Shown: positions 16,741 through 25,618, counted from the stretch's first letter. The stretch is 64,000 nt of DNA from Brumimicrobium sp041655765 (GCA_041655765.1 JBBAEU010000002.1:62001-126000); one strand, 5' to 3'. The notes: generated from the letters alone by a model not told the origin. A program made the numbers and translations.

Positions 16741-17313
16741 TTAATCTAAAAATTTTGATGCTAATTTTTTAAGAGTTATAGCCATAAGAACTTGAGCAAA
16801 TCCAACAGTAATAAGAGTAAATGATAGATAAAGTATAATAATTATACCAAAGAAATCAGGACTCAAAAGAACGACAGACGAGAAAATAAAGATTAAAATT
16901 CCCAAAGCAAGAATCCAACCCCAGTTTTTAAAGTGAATATCTCGAAGAAAAATTGCCCAGACGATTGTCATTATAGACCTAAATACCAAGGAAAGTCCAA
17001 TAAATAACAACAAAGTAATTGTCGATAACTCAGGATTTACAATCAATAAAATTCCGACAACCAAATCGACAATACCGATTGTTAAATTCCATACCCAATT
17101 ATCTAATAAATTTCGGTTAGAAATGGCGTAAGTAATTTCAAAAACTCCAGTTACAAAGAATATGGTGGCAAATAGTAAACCCAACGCAATGAGTGAAGAC
17201 TCTGGTGTGAAAATTATCAAAACACCCAAAGCAATAAACAAAATGCCTGAAATCAACAATAAGTTAAACCCTTTTGTAGTAATCTTTTTTAGAGACGAAT
17301 CATTTGTTGTCAT
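16741..17313 (-). CDS. HdeD-family membrane protein (DUF308)
   Basis: A 190-aa protein with six predicted membrane helices arranged in pairs. The glycine/leucine-rich segments GILFIALGVLIIFTP and GIVDLVVGILLIVNP are the repeated DUF308 pattern seen in HdeD. E. coli HdeD is an acid-resistance membrane protein; the molecular role is unknown in general. A minus-strand TAnnTTTG element sits 18 bp before the start codon. The antiporter gene is divergent. Confidence 0.82.
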   Translation of the reverse strand: MTTNDSSLKKITTKGFNLLLISGILFIALGVLIIFTPESSLIALGLLFATIFFVTGVFEITYAISNRNLLDNWVWNLTIGIVDLVVGILLIVNPELSTITLLLFIGLSLVFRSIMTIVWAIFLRDIHFKNWGWILALGILIFIFSSVVLLSPDFFGIIIILYLSFTLITVGFAQVLMAITLKKLASKFLD

Positions 17314-17331
17314 ATTCTACATATTTATTTA

Positions 17332-17339
17332 CAAATATA
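17332..17339 (-). promoter_or_regulatory. -7 element before the HdeD-like gene
   Basis: Reads TATATTTG on the minus strand, an exact TAnnTTTG match, 18 bp before the start codon. Confidence 0.45.
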
Positions 17340-17550
17340 CATTATTTTTTACTTTGGTTAGTTAAGTGTTACTTTATTTGCTTGCTTATTTCTTTCAATC
17401 TTTATGCTTTATTAACCAGATTTGGATAAATCAAAATAATTGTATTTGTGTCACGATTTAACTGAAAAAAATAAGATATGTAAGAAAAAAACAGTTACAT
17501 TTGTTCGAATGATAAGGTGTTTTTTTGATTATAAAAACCATTGATCCTCT

Positions 17551-17568
17551 CAAGGTTTGCCTAAATCA
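17551..17568 (+). repeat. 18-mer shared upstream of antiporter and DoxD-like genes (copy 1)
   Basis: CAAGGTTTGCCTAAATCA recurs as CAAGATTTGCCTAAATCA at 19686-19703. This copy lies about 75 bp before the antiporter start and the other 23 bp before the DoxD-like start. Both are on the plus strand just upstream of a membrane protein gene. Possible shared regulatory site; function unknown. Confidence 0.45.
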
Positions 17569-17642
17569 CTTAATGAATATGGTTAGAACGAAGTTATTTA
17601 GCTGTAGCTGTATTTGAATGTAAAACATTTAAAAGTATTAGA

Positions 17643-19133
17643 ATGGATTTAGATATTGAAATGATTTTACTAGTGCTTTCTATACTGTTTTTTGTCAGTA
17701 TTTTAGCAGGAAAGGCAAGTTCTAGGTTTGGAGTACCAGCTTTGTTATTGTTTTTAGGTGTAGGGATGTTGTTTGGAAGTGATGGCGTAGGAATTGATTT
17801 TCAGGATATTCAAACAGCTCAAATGGTAGGAACCGTTGCGCTTTGTATGATTCTATTTTCTGGTGGCCTAGATACGAGCATCACCGAAATAAGACCCGTA
17901 ATCCCCCAAGGAGTTGTGCTTGCAACTGTTGGTGTTTTCTTAACGGCTTTAATTACAGGTGTTCTTATTTGGTGGGTTTTAGGCATGACCATGAAAGCAG
18001 CAGGAGTGAGCATAATAACCTCATTACTTCTAGCATCAACGATGGCCTCTACAGATTCCGCCTCTGTCTTCTCTATCTTGCGCTCGAAAAGATTAAACTT
18101 AAAGAATAATCTTCGGCCTATGTTAGAGCTTGAAAGTGGAAGTAACGACCCCATGGCTTATGTACTTGTAATTACTTTGATTAGCATTATCATGCAAAAC
18201 GGCGAACCCAACTATTGGATGGCTGCTGGAAATTTATTAATGCAACTTGTTATTGGTGCTTTGGCTGGTTATTTTATAGGAAAACTTGCAGTTAGAATAA
18301 TTAATAAAATTAAACTTGAAAACCACTCTTTATATCCAATTTTAGCCCTGACAATCTGTATCTTTATCTTTTCATTTACTTATTATATCAATGGAAATGG
18401 CTTCCTAGCAGTTTATATCGGTGGTTTGGTAATCGGTAATTCAAGATTCGTTCAAAAACGTTCTTCTCTAAATTTCTTTGATGGTTTAGCATGGTTGTCA
18501 CAATTGATTTTGTTCTTAACATTAGGTTTACTCGTAAATCCTTCTGAATTACTCGATATTCTTATTCCAGGACTTATCATTAGCTTTTTAATGATATTTG
18601 TTTCTCGACCGCTTACCGTGTTTTTATGTCTGCTCCCTTTTAGAAAAATGGATAGAAAAGATAAAATCTTTGTATCTTGGGTTGGTTTGAGAGGAGCTGT
18701 CCCGATTATTTTTGCGATATTTCCGTTAGTAGCTGATGTGCCACATGCACGACTGATTTTTAACATTGTATTCCTCTGCACTTTAATCTCACTTATTGTT
18801 CAAGGAACTTCTTTGCCTTCAGTTGCAAAATGGCTCAACCTTGTTGATAAAACAAAACGGCTAAAAAAAGTGAAAAATTTTGACATTGATATTTCAAGCG
18901 AAATTAAATCTATTTCTTCTGAAATTGAAGTTACTCCAGAAATTTTAAAACGTGGGAATAAACTGATTAATATTCCTTTCTCTGAAGAAACGCTTGTTGT
19001 AATGGTAAAAAGGGGAGACAATTATTTTGTACCGAATGGAAATACCGTTCTACAAAATCAAGACAAATTACTTATTCTTGCAGATAGTGATGAAGCTTTA
19101 TTTGATACCTACAAAAAAATTGGTGTTTTATAA
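17643..19133 (+). CDS. K+/H+ antiporter, CPA1 family (NhaP2-like)
   Basis: About twelve membrane helices (residues ~5-400) form a sodium/proton-exchanger domain with the transport-site sequences ASTDSASVFSIL and ESGSNDPMAYVL; the Asn-Asp pair in SNDP is the CPA1 ion-binding signature. A cytosolic TrkA-C-like domain (from ~415, IEVTPEILKRGNKLINI to the end) is typical of the CvrA/NhaP2 potassium/proton antiporters and binds a regulatory ligand. Likely role: pH and potassium homeostasis. Length 496 aa is normal. K+ rather than Na+ specificity is inferred from domain architecture. Confidence 0.88.
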   Translation: MDLDIEMILLVLSILFFVSILAGKASSRFGVPALLLFLGVGMLFGSDGVGIDFQDIQTAQMVGTVALCMILFSGGLDTSITEIRPVIPQGVVLATVGVFLTALITGVLIWWVLGMTMKAAGVSIITSLLLASTMASTDSASVFSILRSKRLNLKNNLRPMLELESGSNDPMAYVLVITLISIIMQNGEPNYWMAAGNLLMQLVIGALAGYFIGKLAVRIINKIKLENHSLYPILALTICIFIFSFTYYINGNGFLAVYIGGLVIGNSRFVQKRSSLNFFDGLAWLSQLILFLTLGLLVNPSELLDILIPGLIISFLMIFVSRPLTVFLCLLPFRKMDRKDKIFVSWVGLRGAVPIIFAIFPLVADVPHARLIFNIVFLCTLISLIVQGTSLPSVAKWLNLVDKTKRLKKVKNFDIDISSEIKSISSEIEVTPEILKRGNKLINIPFSEETLVVMVKRGDNYFVPNGNTVLQNQDKLLILADSDEALFDTYKKIGVL

Positions 19134-19278
19134 ACTTAATTGCCTCTTTTTTACTATATTTTGGATTACGTCCATATCATTGCTGTTTTCCTTTTTAGAT
19201 TTATAGTCATTTTCTTTACTTGATAAATCTAACTTCGTGTTTTAACAATTCTTATCTATTTCATCCTATTCATTTATT

Positions 19279-19286
19279 TAACTTTG
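19279..19286 (+). promoter_or_regulatory. -7 element before the small secreted protein gene
   Basis: TAACTTTG matches TAnnTTTG, ending 2 bp before one ATG and 5 bp before the next. It argues against the upstream in-frame ATG at 19220 and predicts a transcript with almost no leader. Confidence 0.45.
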
Positions 19287-19288
19287 TA

Positions 19289-19666
19289 ATGATGAAATTT
19301 GTTTTTCGACATATCGACAAAGTAAAAAATGTATTCAGTATTTTATTTGTTTTTACGGCATTATTGCCTTGTTCCGTAAAAGGATTTACATTGGATTTTG
19401 TGGATGTTACTTATGAAAAACCTGTTCATCCTACTAAATCTACTTTTACCCAACAAAGTTGTATCGATTTTGAACATGTTGAAACACTGACTTCTCAGTC
19501 AAACTCATCGTTTGATTTCTTTGTGCCGATTTTAAAGATTCAGGGTCTTAATGCTTATTTTGTTGAAAATCCTTCTCAAATAGAAAAGGAGTGTACGACT
19601 GAACTGCCATGGGTTGTTCTGCCCAAATACATTCTTTTTCAACGACTTAAAGTCGCGCTTGTATAG
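19289..19666 (+). CDS. Small secreted protein, function unknown
   Basis: I do not recognise this 125-aa protein. From the start at 19289 (or 19292) it has a signal peptide (FSILFVFTALLPCSVKG) and a mature part of about 90 aa with two further cysteines and no known motif. An ATG at 19220 is in frame but would put a non-signal N-terminus before the hydrophobic core, and it lies upstream of the -7 element, so I reject it. The DoxD/DoxA-like gene follows 60 bp downstream, making co-function plausible but unproven. Confidence 0.55.
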   Translation: MMKFVFRHIDKVKNVFSILFVFTALLPCSVKGFTLDFVDVTYEKPVHPTKSTFTQQSCIDFEHVETLTSQSNSSFDFFVPILKIQGLNAYFVENPSQIEKECTTELPWVVLPKYILFQRLKVALV

Positions 19667-19685
19667 TTAGTTTGATATTATCAAT

Positions 19686-19703
19686 CAAGATTTGCCTAAA
19701 TCA
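19686..19703 (+). repeat. 18-mer shared upstream of antiporter and DoxD-like genes (copy 2)
   Basis: CAAGATTTGCCTAAATCA, matching 17551-17568 at 17 of 18 positions, lies 23 bp before the DoxD-like start codon. Confidence 0.45.
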
Positions 19704-19726
19704 TTGAACTATACAAAATAAAAATC

Positions 19727-20738
19727 ATGAAAAAAACAGAATTAGAGTTATCTGCTAATCGAGCAGGTTTATATACATTGGCGTTACGCCTAGTTATTGG
19801 TTGGACCTATTTTTCAGCTTTTTGGAGAAGGGTTGCTTTGAGCAATAAATTAGATCCAGATGTGGCTGGCTATATTGGAGAAAAGTTCAATCATTTTTTA
19901 CCCAATGCCTTAGGAATAAAACCATTGATTCAATATATGGTAGAAAATTCAGATTTCTTACACGTCAATATGGTTGCATTCACAATTATTGAAGGAATCG
20001 TAGGATTATTGTTGATGCTTGGCTTGTTCTCCCGATTGATGGGAATTGGCGTGTTTCTCTTGGCAATGGGAATTTTACTTGGTTCTGGCTGGATTGGCAC
20101 AACATGCTTAGACGAATGGCAAATTGGCGTTTTGGGTGTTGCTGGTGGATTTACACTCTTTTTGACAGGAAGTGGCTTATACTCCGTAGATAATTGGTTA
20201 ATGAAAAGAAATGTTGGATTTACTCAGAAAAAATGGTTTACCTTGTTAGGCTCTGGTGAATTAAAATTAAAAAAAACTCAATCAAATTGTATTGGTGGGG
20301 TCATTTGCCATTTTGGGATTAACATTAGCAACCAATCAAATCTTTCACGGTGGTGTTTGGGGAACTTTGCATAACAAATCTGTGCGACCGATTGTAGAGA
20401 TTTCAAATGTAAACTTAAATGATGGAAAAATTAACTTTGAGGTTTACCGTGTTGAAGGCGCCGATGTTTACGGTTCTTTCTTAATTGGAATTGATGTTGA
20501 AGATAAAAACGGAAACACTGTAAAGTCATTAGATTTAAATGATTTAGCTTCTTTTCCTTTGGAAGACATCAACAATCATTATATTGCAAAAGTTAAACCT
20601 GGAAAGCACAGTTTAATTATTCCTTTGGGAGCAAAAGCGGATTTATCACTTTCAATTTTGGATTTGGATAACCTAAAAGGTGGAAAAATAAAATTGACAG
20701 ATATCAGTGGAGCAGAATGGGAGCAGATGATTAAGTAA
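19727..20738 (+). pseudogene. DoxD/DoxA-like (thiosulfate:quinone oxidoreductase) gene with a frameshift
   Basis: The first frame (to ~20276) encodes a DoxD-type membrane protein: ALRLVIGWTYFSAFWRR, then LLLMLGLFSRLMGIGV and GTTCLDEWQIG, with four helices. The second frame (from ~20271 to 20738) encodes the next helix and a DoxA-like domain (LATNQIFHGGVWGTLHNKS, then a beta-rich 100-aa region). Bacteroidota commonly fuse these two parts in one protein. The frames join at an A8 tract (20269-20276). Removing one A gives an uninterrupted ~336-aa protein. It is therefore a recent frameshift, a sequencing error, or a slippage switch. Enzyme activity is inferred only from family; many DoxD-like proteins have other roles. 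Confidence 0.75.
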
Positions 20739-20746
20739 ACTTTTAA

Positions 20747-20782
20747 AAGGTGTTCAAGAATTGTTTTTGGACGCCTTTTTTT
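20747..20782. terminator. Hairpin between the DoxD/DoxA-like gene and yidD
   Basis: GGTGTTC (20749-20755) pairs with GGACGCC (20769-20775), seven pairs with two G-U, with A4 before and T7 after. It ends the plus-strand gene and overlaps the 3' end of convergent yidD. Confidence 0.6.
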
Positions 20783-21062
20783 CTTCGTCTTTTGTTGGAA
20801 CTGGGTCATAACCAGAACCGCCCCACGGATGACATGAACTAATGCGTTTTATTGCTAACCAACCTCCTTTAAAAATTCCCCATTCTCGAATCGCTTCCAA
20901 CGAATATTGAGAACACGTTGGCGTATAACGGCAAGTTGCTGGTTTTAATGGGCTGATGACCAATTGATAAAGCCGAATCAGCACAATAAAAGGGAAGCGT
21001 ATTATTTTTTTTAAAATCTCCACAAATTCAAAAGTAAGATTTTTTTCAAACTTTTTTATCAT
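20754..21062 (-). CDS. yidD: Membrane protein insertion efficiency factor YidD
   Basis: YidD is a small inner-membrane-associated protein that helps the YidC/Sec insertase. The hallmark CRYTPTCSQYSLEAI is present, with KRISSCHPWGGSGYDPVP after it. I start at 21062 (MIKKFEKNL), giving 102 aa with a short amphipathic N-terminus. The frame is open for another 38 codons upstream, to 21176, but that extension has no YidD similarity and would make an unusually long protein. It is not linked to rpmH or rnpA here. Confidence 0.88.
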   Translation of the reverse strand: MIKKFEKNLTFEFVEILKKIIRFPFIVLIRLYQLVISPLKPATCRYTPTCSQYSLEAIREWGIFKGGWLAIKRISSCHPWGGSGYDPVPTKDEEKKASKNNS

Positions 21063-21256
21063 GTCGCCATTTCTATCTACGTCCTTTAGTCTTGTTCCTG
21101 CTTTTTGAGAAACAATACATTTAAAATGTGCTTCACAAGGTCGCAATTTTAAATGTTTGTTTGTAGCAAAAACCATTTCACAAAGCTATCGGCCTTCGTT
21201 AGGGCGGAATTGGTTCTCTGGATTCAGAATTGTAGATGCCATAGAAATTAATAATC

Positions 21257-21739
21257 CTATGTTTTCCTTACACGAAAAGTAAAATGTTTCTGTGTTAAAT
21301 AACTAAATGTAACAATAATAATAATTGTCAACAATTTTGAAGGTGTTGGATAAATATGGCAAACCTCCACAAAGAATTTAAGCAAGATATAGTTCAAAAA
21401 GATATTTGTTACAACAAGAAGAAAATATCTAAACAACTGCACCTTTCCTTTTAAGTTTGATTCTGACCAAACAATGTACTTCGACAATAAAAAACCTGTT
21501 GGAAATGTAATGATAAAAGCCAATAAAAATGCTGCAATGTACGGTTCAAAAGCAAGCGTATCTGTAATTTGAACGACCTGCTTTTTGAAAATAAAATTAT
21601 ACGATAAGAAGTAAATAAATAAATCTAAAGCCATATTTAGTCCACCAGTAACACCGTAATAATACGTCTGCTTATTTTTAACTATCGGTTTTACCAATGG
21701 ATAAAAAAAGTCCAATATCGAAATGATTCTCTTTCGCAT
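21257..21739 (-). CDS. GtrA-like membrane protein
   Basis: A 160-aa protein with four membrane helices and the GtrA pattern: YYYGVTGGLNMALDLFIYF near the start, TFPTGFLLSKYIVW in the middle and TFSYLTQKHFTFR at the end. GtrA-family proteins are thought to move polyprenyl-linked sugars or otherwise assist glycosyltransferases in cell-surface polysaccharide synthesis. It stands between yidD and the pirin gene on the same strand; no partner glycosyltransferase is adjacent. Confidence 0.82.
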   Translation of the reverse strand: MRKRIISILDFFYPLVKPIVKNKQTYYYGVTGGLNMALDLFIYFLSYNFIFKKQVVQITDTLAFEPYIAAFLLAFIITFPTGFLLSKYIVWSESNLKGKVQLFRYFLLVVTNIFLNYILLKFFVEVCHIYPTPSKLLTIIIIVTFSYLTQKHFTFRVRKT

Positions 21740-21779
21740 AGTTTATTTTCGAATGCAAAAGTATCAATCTTTTCGAATT

Positions 21780-22673
21780 TTATTCCAAATATCCGAATCG
21801 ACCGAGATTAAAGTCGTTAAATGCTTCAATCAACTCTTGTTCTGTATTCATGACAAATGGTCCATGTGCTGCAATTGGTTCTTCAATGGGTTCGCCACTG
21901 GCAACTAAAACGATGGCATCATCCTTTGCCTCAATCGTAAAATTTTCGCCTTCCTTCTCCATTAAAACAAAGTGATTAAGTGGTACTTCAACTCCATTTA
22001 CTTTAATATTTCCCTCAATCACAATCATAAAAGTTGAATAATGATCTGGAAAACTAAAGTCAGCCGATTTTCCAGCTTTTATCTTTGCATTAAACAAATG
22101 AATGGGCGTAAAAGTGGAGGCAGGACCTTCTGTTTTTTGGTACGCTCCAGCAATTATATCAACTTGACCCGCTTCGTTTGGCAAAATATGATTTTTTATT
22201 TCTGTTGAAGGAATTGCCTGATATTTTGGCTTTGTACGTTTGTATTTTGCAGGAAGATTAACCCACAATTGAACCACATGGAAATCACCTCCCTGTTTAC
22301 TAAAATTTTCTTCGTGAAATTCTTTGTGAAGAACCCCATTCCCAGCGGTCATCCACTGAACATCTCCTTCATGTATAACACCACCACTGCCACTACTGTC
22401 GTTATGTGCAACACTTCCTTTGTAGGAAATTGTTACCGTTTCAAATCCTTTGTGAGGATGAACACCAACACCCCTTAATTTATCAGATGGTGGAAAATAA
22501 AATTTTGAACCATAATCTAACACAATAAACGGATCCATTCTCTTCATAGAAAGACCATGTACATTTGGAATAAAACCATGCATCCTAAAACCATCTCCAA
22601 CCATGTGAGGAGTTGGTGGTGCAATTACTCGTTCTATATTTTTCACTTTTGTTTTAACTTCTTCTTTTTCCAT
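21780..22673 (-). CDS. Pirin family protein
   Basis: A bicupin of 297 aa. The N-terminal pirin domain holds the metal residues in VGVHPHKGFETVTI (HxH) and MTAGNGVLHKEFHE (His and Glu). The C-terminal cupin covers ~175-290, ending with an aspartate/glutamate-rich segment (ELIEAFNDF). Some pirins are quercetinases and others redox-sensitive regulators, so the function here is open. A TAnnTTTG element precedes it on the minus strand. Confidence 0.9.
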   Translation of the reverse strand: MEKEEVKTKVKNIERVIAPPTPHMVGDGFRMHGFIPNVHGLSMKRMDPFIVLDYGSKFYFPPSDKLRGVGVHPHKGFETVTISYKGSVAHNDSSGSGGVIHEGDVQWMTAGNGVLHKEFHEENFSKQGGDFHVVQLWVNLPAKYKRTKPKYQAIPSTEIKNHILPNEAGQVDIIAGAYQKTEGPASTFTPIHLFNAKIKAGKSADFSFPDHYSTFMIVIEGNIKVNGVEVPLNHFVLMEKEGENFTIEAKDDAIVLVASGEPIEEPIAAHGPFVMNTEQELIEAFNDFNLGRFGYLE

Positions 22674-22692
22674 AACTTCTCAAAATTTATTA

Positions 22693-22700
22693 CAAAGTTA
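22693..22700 (-). promoter_or_regulatory. -7 element before the pirin gene
   Basis: Reads TAACTTTG on the minus strand (TAnnTTTG), 19 bp before the start codon. It separates pirin from the lipid kinase gene upstream. Confidence 0.45.
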
Positions 22701-22743
22701 CGGTAGATGTAAAATGTTGACATTGATGTAAGTTAAGAAAATA

Positions 22744-23604
22744 TTAAACAATAACAGTCAACGATCTTGGAACACACTTGATATCGATTATATTTTCTTC
22801 AAAACGAACTGGCTCACCATCAATATGTCCATGTTTTTTTGCTAGTTCTAACGTTATTTCATTTGTTTGGATAATTTGCACTTTATTTGAGTGGTGAGTT
22901 TTCTTTAAAATTGAATAAAACAGCAAGTTAAAAAGTCCAATAGTTGATGTCATTTTAACAAGTGCAACTTCAAACTTACCATCTGTTACATCTGAATAAG
23001 GAGAAACATACACATTGTTCCCAAATTGATTTGTGTTAGCAATGCTACAAAGTAAAATATCATTATATTCTTTGTTGTTGGTTTTTAGCTGGATTCCATG
23101 ATATTTTCGCCACTCTTTAATAGTCAGTTTGACATATCCCAAAAATCCCCGCGTGTTAAAAGTATCGAACTTATGGGCAATCAATGCATCAAAACCAAAT
23201 CCTGATACGCCAATTGCCACTCGGTCATTAATTTTTAATGTATCCATCTGGACTGAGTTTGCTGAGTTAATTCGGAGAATTGCATTTTTGAGTTTCATTG
23301 GAATCCCTAAATGTCGGGCAACCCCATTACCTGAGCCCACGGGAAGAATAGCCAAAGATGTTGTTGTATTAACAAGTGCTGAACCTACTTCATTAACAGA
23401 GCCATCACCACCAGCGATACAAAGAATATCTATCTTGTTCTGAGCTGCATCTTTTGCAATTTCAAAAGAATGACCGCGGTATTTAGAATAGACTATTTTA
23501 TACTCAAATAATTTATGATTCAAATTTTTTTGGATGAGTTTGGGCAAAGAATTTTTCTTTCCAACGCCAGAAACAGGATTTATGATAAAGATTATCTTCT
23601 TCAT
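22744..23604 (-). CDS. Diacylglycerol kinase family lipid kinase (DgkB/YegS-like)
   Basis: The DAGK catalytic domain is plain: IINPVSGVGKK at the start, CIAGGDGSVNEVGSAL (the GGDG nucleotide motif) and LPVGSGNGVARHLGIP. The C-terminal part has the DGKFEVALV and HIDGEPV blocks. These enzymes phosphorylate diacylglycerol or related lipids at the inner leaflet. Its start overlaps the stop of the LtaS-like phosphoglycerol transferase gene by 4 bp. LtaS-type enzymes release diacylglycerol, so recycling to phosphatidate is a natural role (inferred). Length 286 aa is normal. Confidence 0.88.
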   Translation of the reverse strand: MKKIIFIINPVSGVGKKNSLPKLIQKNLNHKLFEYKIVYSKYRGHSFEIAKDAAQNKIDILCIAGGDGSVNEVGSALVNTTTSLAILPVGSGNGVARHLGIPMKLKNAILRINSANSVQMDTLKINDRVAIGVSGFGFDALIAHKFDTFNTRGFLGYVKLTIKEWRKYHGIQLKTNNKEYNDILLCSIANTNQFGNNVYVSPYSDVTDGKFEVALVKMTSTIGLFNLLFYSILKKTHHSNKVQIIQTNEITLELAKKHGHIDGEPVRFEENIIDIKCVPRSLTVIV

Positions 23605-25511
23605 GGTTTTATCTTCATCTGATTGTGTATTAAGTCATGATTAAACCGCTGAATAAACCCTTTAACTTCGTTATCTAAGTTTTTAGTGTATTCAGGGTAA
23701 TAAGCTGATGAATCATATTGAGTTAATGAATCGAGTTTGAAGTTATAGAGTCCGTCCACACGATTATCAATGAAGTTTAACATATAATCATCTTTGAAAT
23801 AGAGATAAGAGTTTGAAATATAGCTAATTGAAAAAGGATTCCTATTGGGTTTAAAATAAGATTGTCCGAAGGAATATACGTCGTTTGGATAACCCACAAT
23901 ATCCAAAACTGTTGGCATAATATCAATATGACTAAATATCTCAGATTCAACTTTCCCTTGATTATCTAATGGGTCGAAAATTGCAATTGGAATATTAAAT
24001 AATCCTGTAAACGATTTGAAATAAGGAGAATTACCTGCAGGAGTATGGTCTGCTGTAATAATAAAAACAGTATTCTTATACCAGGGTTGTTCTTTTGCTT
24101 TATCGAAGAATAAACGCAAACTCATATCTGTGTATGCAATGGATTGTGCCATCGGGTGTTCTCCTTCAGGGAGTGTGTTGCGGTAAATTTCTGGGACATA
24201 ATACGGATGATGAGAAGAAAGAGTGAATAAACTGGACAAGAAGGGTTCTGTCAGCACTTCGGTCATTGATTCTGCTGCCCAAGGGAGGAAATATTCATCC
24301 AAAGCGCCCCAATTGGCATCACATAAATCTTCATTATTAAACTCTTTTCTTCCATAATAAGATTGAAAACCCAATTGAGCTGAAAATACGTCAAAATTCA
24401 TCGACCCATTTGTAGCACCGTGGAAAAATGCTGAGGAATACCCTAATTCTTCTAAAAGTTGTGGTAATGCTAAAATTGAGTTTGTTCCATAATTCGATGA
24501 AATGTAAGGATTGTCAATTAATCCTGGAATACTTGCAAAAATCGAAGGAACAGCTTCAATTGATTTTTTCCCATTGGCAAAACCATTTTCAAAATAGATG
24601 GAATGATTTAATAATGAGTCTAAGAAAGGCGTGTAAAGTTTGCCATTCTTCTTGCCAAGCCATTCGTTTCCAAAACTTTCTAGAATAATGATCATGATAT
24701 TGGGTTGTTCTCTTATTTTATGAATTGTCGAACCATGATGAATAGGAGAATATAACGCATCACTATCTTTAGGAAAGTAGTTTTTATCTTCCAAGGGCTC
24801 TTTTCCAAAGGTTTTAATTATCGACAAAGGAGTATTTGCAACTAAAGGTACCTTCTGTGGAGTAGAAAGTCGTGCTGCTGTCAACATATCCGCTGGTCTT
24901 AATCCAAAACCTCCTCTTCCTACAATAAACAATATCGCCACAATAACAACGAAATTCAATGTTTCTATAAAGAAATTGTATTTAGTTTCAAACGATTTTA
25001 TGGTTTTGTTGTACAGCCAGTTACTGATAAATATCAAAGCAATAAACAAAATGAGAATCCACCAAAAATCTCTTAAAAAAGCACCAATTAATTCCCCGAG
25101 ATTATTTTCCTCAGTAGCCATTGAAAAAAGGTCTGCCGTACTTCTTTTTCCAGTATATTTGAAATATTCTACATCAATTAGGTTCAATGCAATTACAACA
25201 CCATTTGTGATATGGAAAATTGTTTTTAATAGAATTTGATAGGGTTTTGTGTTGTAAAAAGAAACAGGTAAAACGGATAATGTATAAAAAGGAATAAAAT
25301 AAAGTCCAATGGTAATTAAATCCATCCAAATCCCACTAAAAAAATCTAGAATTTTCGAGTTGCTAAATGCTGTTTGATTAGCAACATAGAAGACAATACG
25401 TGTCAAGAAAAGCATCAATAGTGGTATCCCTAACTGTTTGAATAATCGAGAATTTTTTTTTAGAATATCTTGTTTCCTCCTATCAATCATGCTAACCTTT
25501 GGATGTTTCAA
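23601..25511 (-). CDS. LtaS-like phosphoglycerol transferase (sulfatase fold)
   Basis: Five N-terminal membrane helices (~25-215) are followed by an extracytoplasmic alkaline-phosphatase/sulfatase-fold domain. Active-site segments: NIMIIILESFGNEW (metal Glu), NGKKSIEAVPSIFASIPG with the nucleophile Ser/Thr position, SSFFHGATNGSMNFD-like (SSAFFHGATNGSMNF), and ITADHTPAG (Asp-His metal ligands). Family members move phosphoglycerol from phosphatidylglycerol to teichoic acid, periplasmic glucans or other acceptors; the acceptor in this Gram-negative is unknown. An in-frame ATG seven codons on (25490) is an alternative start. It is the first gene of a two-gene overlapping unit with the lipid kinase. 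Confidence 0.88.
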   Translation of the reverse strand: MKHPKVSMIDRRKQDILKKNSRLFKQLGIPLLMLFLTRIVFYVANQTAFSNSKILDFFSGIWMDLITIGLYFIPFYTLSVLPVSFYNTKPYQILLKTIFHITNGVVIALNLIDVEYFKYTGKRSTADLFSMATEENNLGELIGAFLRDFWWILILFIALIFISNWLYNKTIKSFETKYNFFIETLNFVVIVAILFIVGRGGFGLRPADMLTAARLSTPQKVPLVANTPLSIIKTFGKEPLEDKNYFPKDSDALYSPIHHGSTIHKIREQPNIMIIILESFGNEWLGKKNGKLYTPFLDSLLNHSIYFENGFANGKKSIEAVPSIFASIPGLIDNPYISSNYGTNSILALPQLLEELGYSSAFFHGATNGSMNFDVFSAQLGFQSYYGRKEFNNEDLCDANWGALDEYFLPWAAESMTEVLTEPFLSSLFTLSSHHPYYVPEIYRNTLPEGEHPMAQSIAYTDMSLRLFFDKAKEQPWYKNTVFIITADHTPAGNSPYFKSFTGLFNIPIAIFDPLDNQGKVESEIFSHIDIMPTVLDIVGYPNDVYSFGQSYFKPNRNPFSISYISNSYLYFKDDYMLNFIDNRVDGLYNFKLDSLTQYDSSAYYPEYTKNLDNEVKGFIQRFNHDLIHNQMKIKP

Positions 25512-25524
25512 TGCCCGAAAATAA

Positions 25525-25532
25525 CAAAAATA
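25525..25532 (-). promoter_or_regulatory. -7 element before the LtaS-like gene
   Basis: Reads TATTTTTG on the minus strand (TAnnTTTG), 13 bp before the first ATG. Confidence 0.4.
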
Positions 25533-25618
25533 ACAATTAAATAAGTAGATTTGTGGTGTTTATGCTACGAATTATAGAATATTAAGTAGTCGATATAACA
25601 TTCTTATCTTTTATTCAT

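Larger units (their letters stand above)
17314..17642. other. Divergent intergenic region, HdeD-like gene / antiporter
   Basis: This 329-bp region has no gene. It holds the HdeD-like gene's -7 element (17332-17339) and, at 17551-17568, an 18-mer that recurs with one mismatch before the DoxD-like gene. Nothing else is apparent. Confidence 0.65.

Noticed and set aside
19220..19288. Longer N-terminus for the small secreted protein
   Set aside because: The upstream ATG precedes a -7 element, and the signal peptide begins at the later ATGs.
20292..20738. Separate gene for the DoxA-like part
   Set aside because: It begins at a TTG in mid-helix, and removing one A joins it cleanly to the DoxD part.
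21063..21176. 38-residue N-terminal extension of YidD
   Set aside because: YidD proteins begin near the chosen ATG. The extension has no recognisable similarity.
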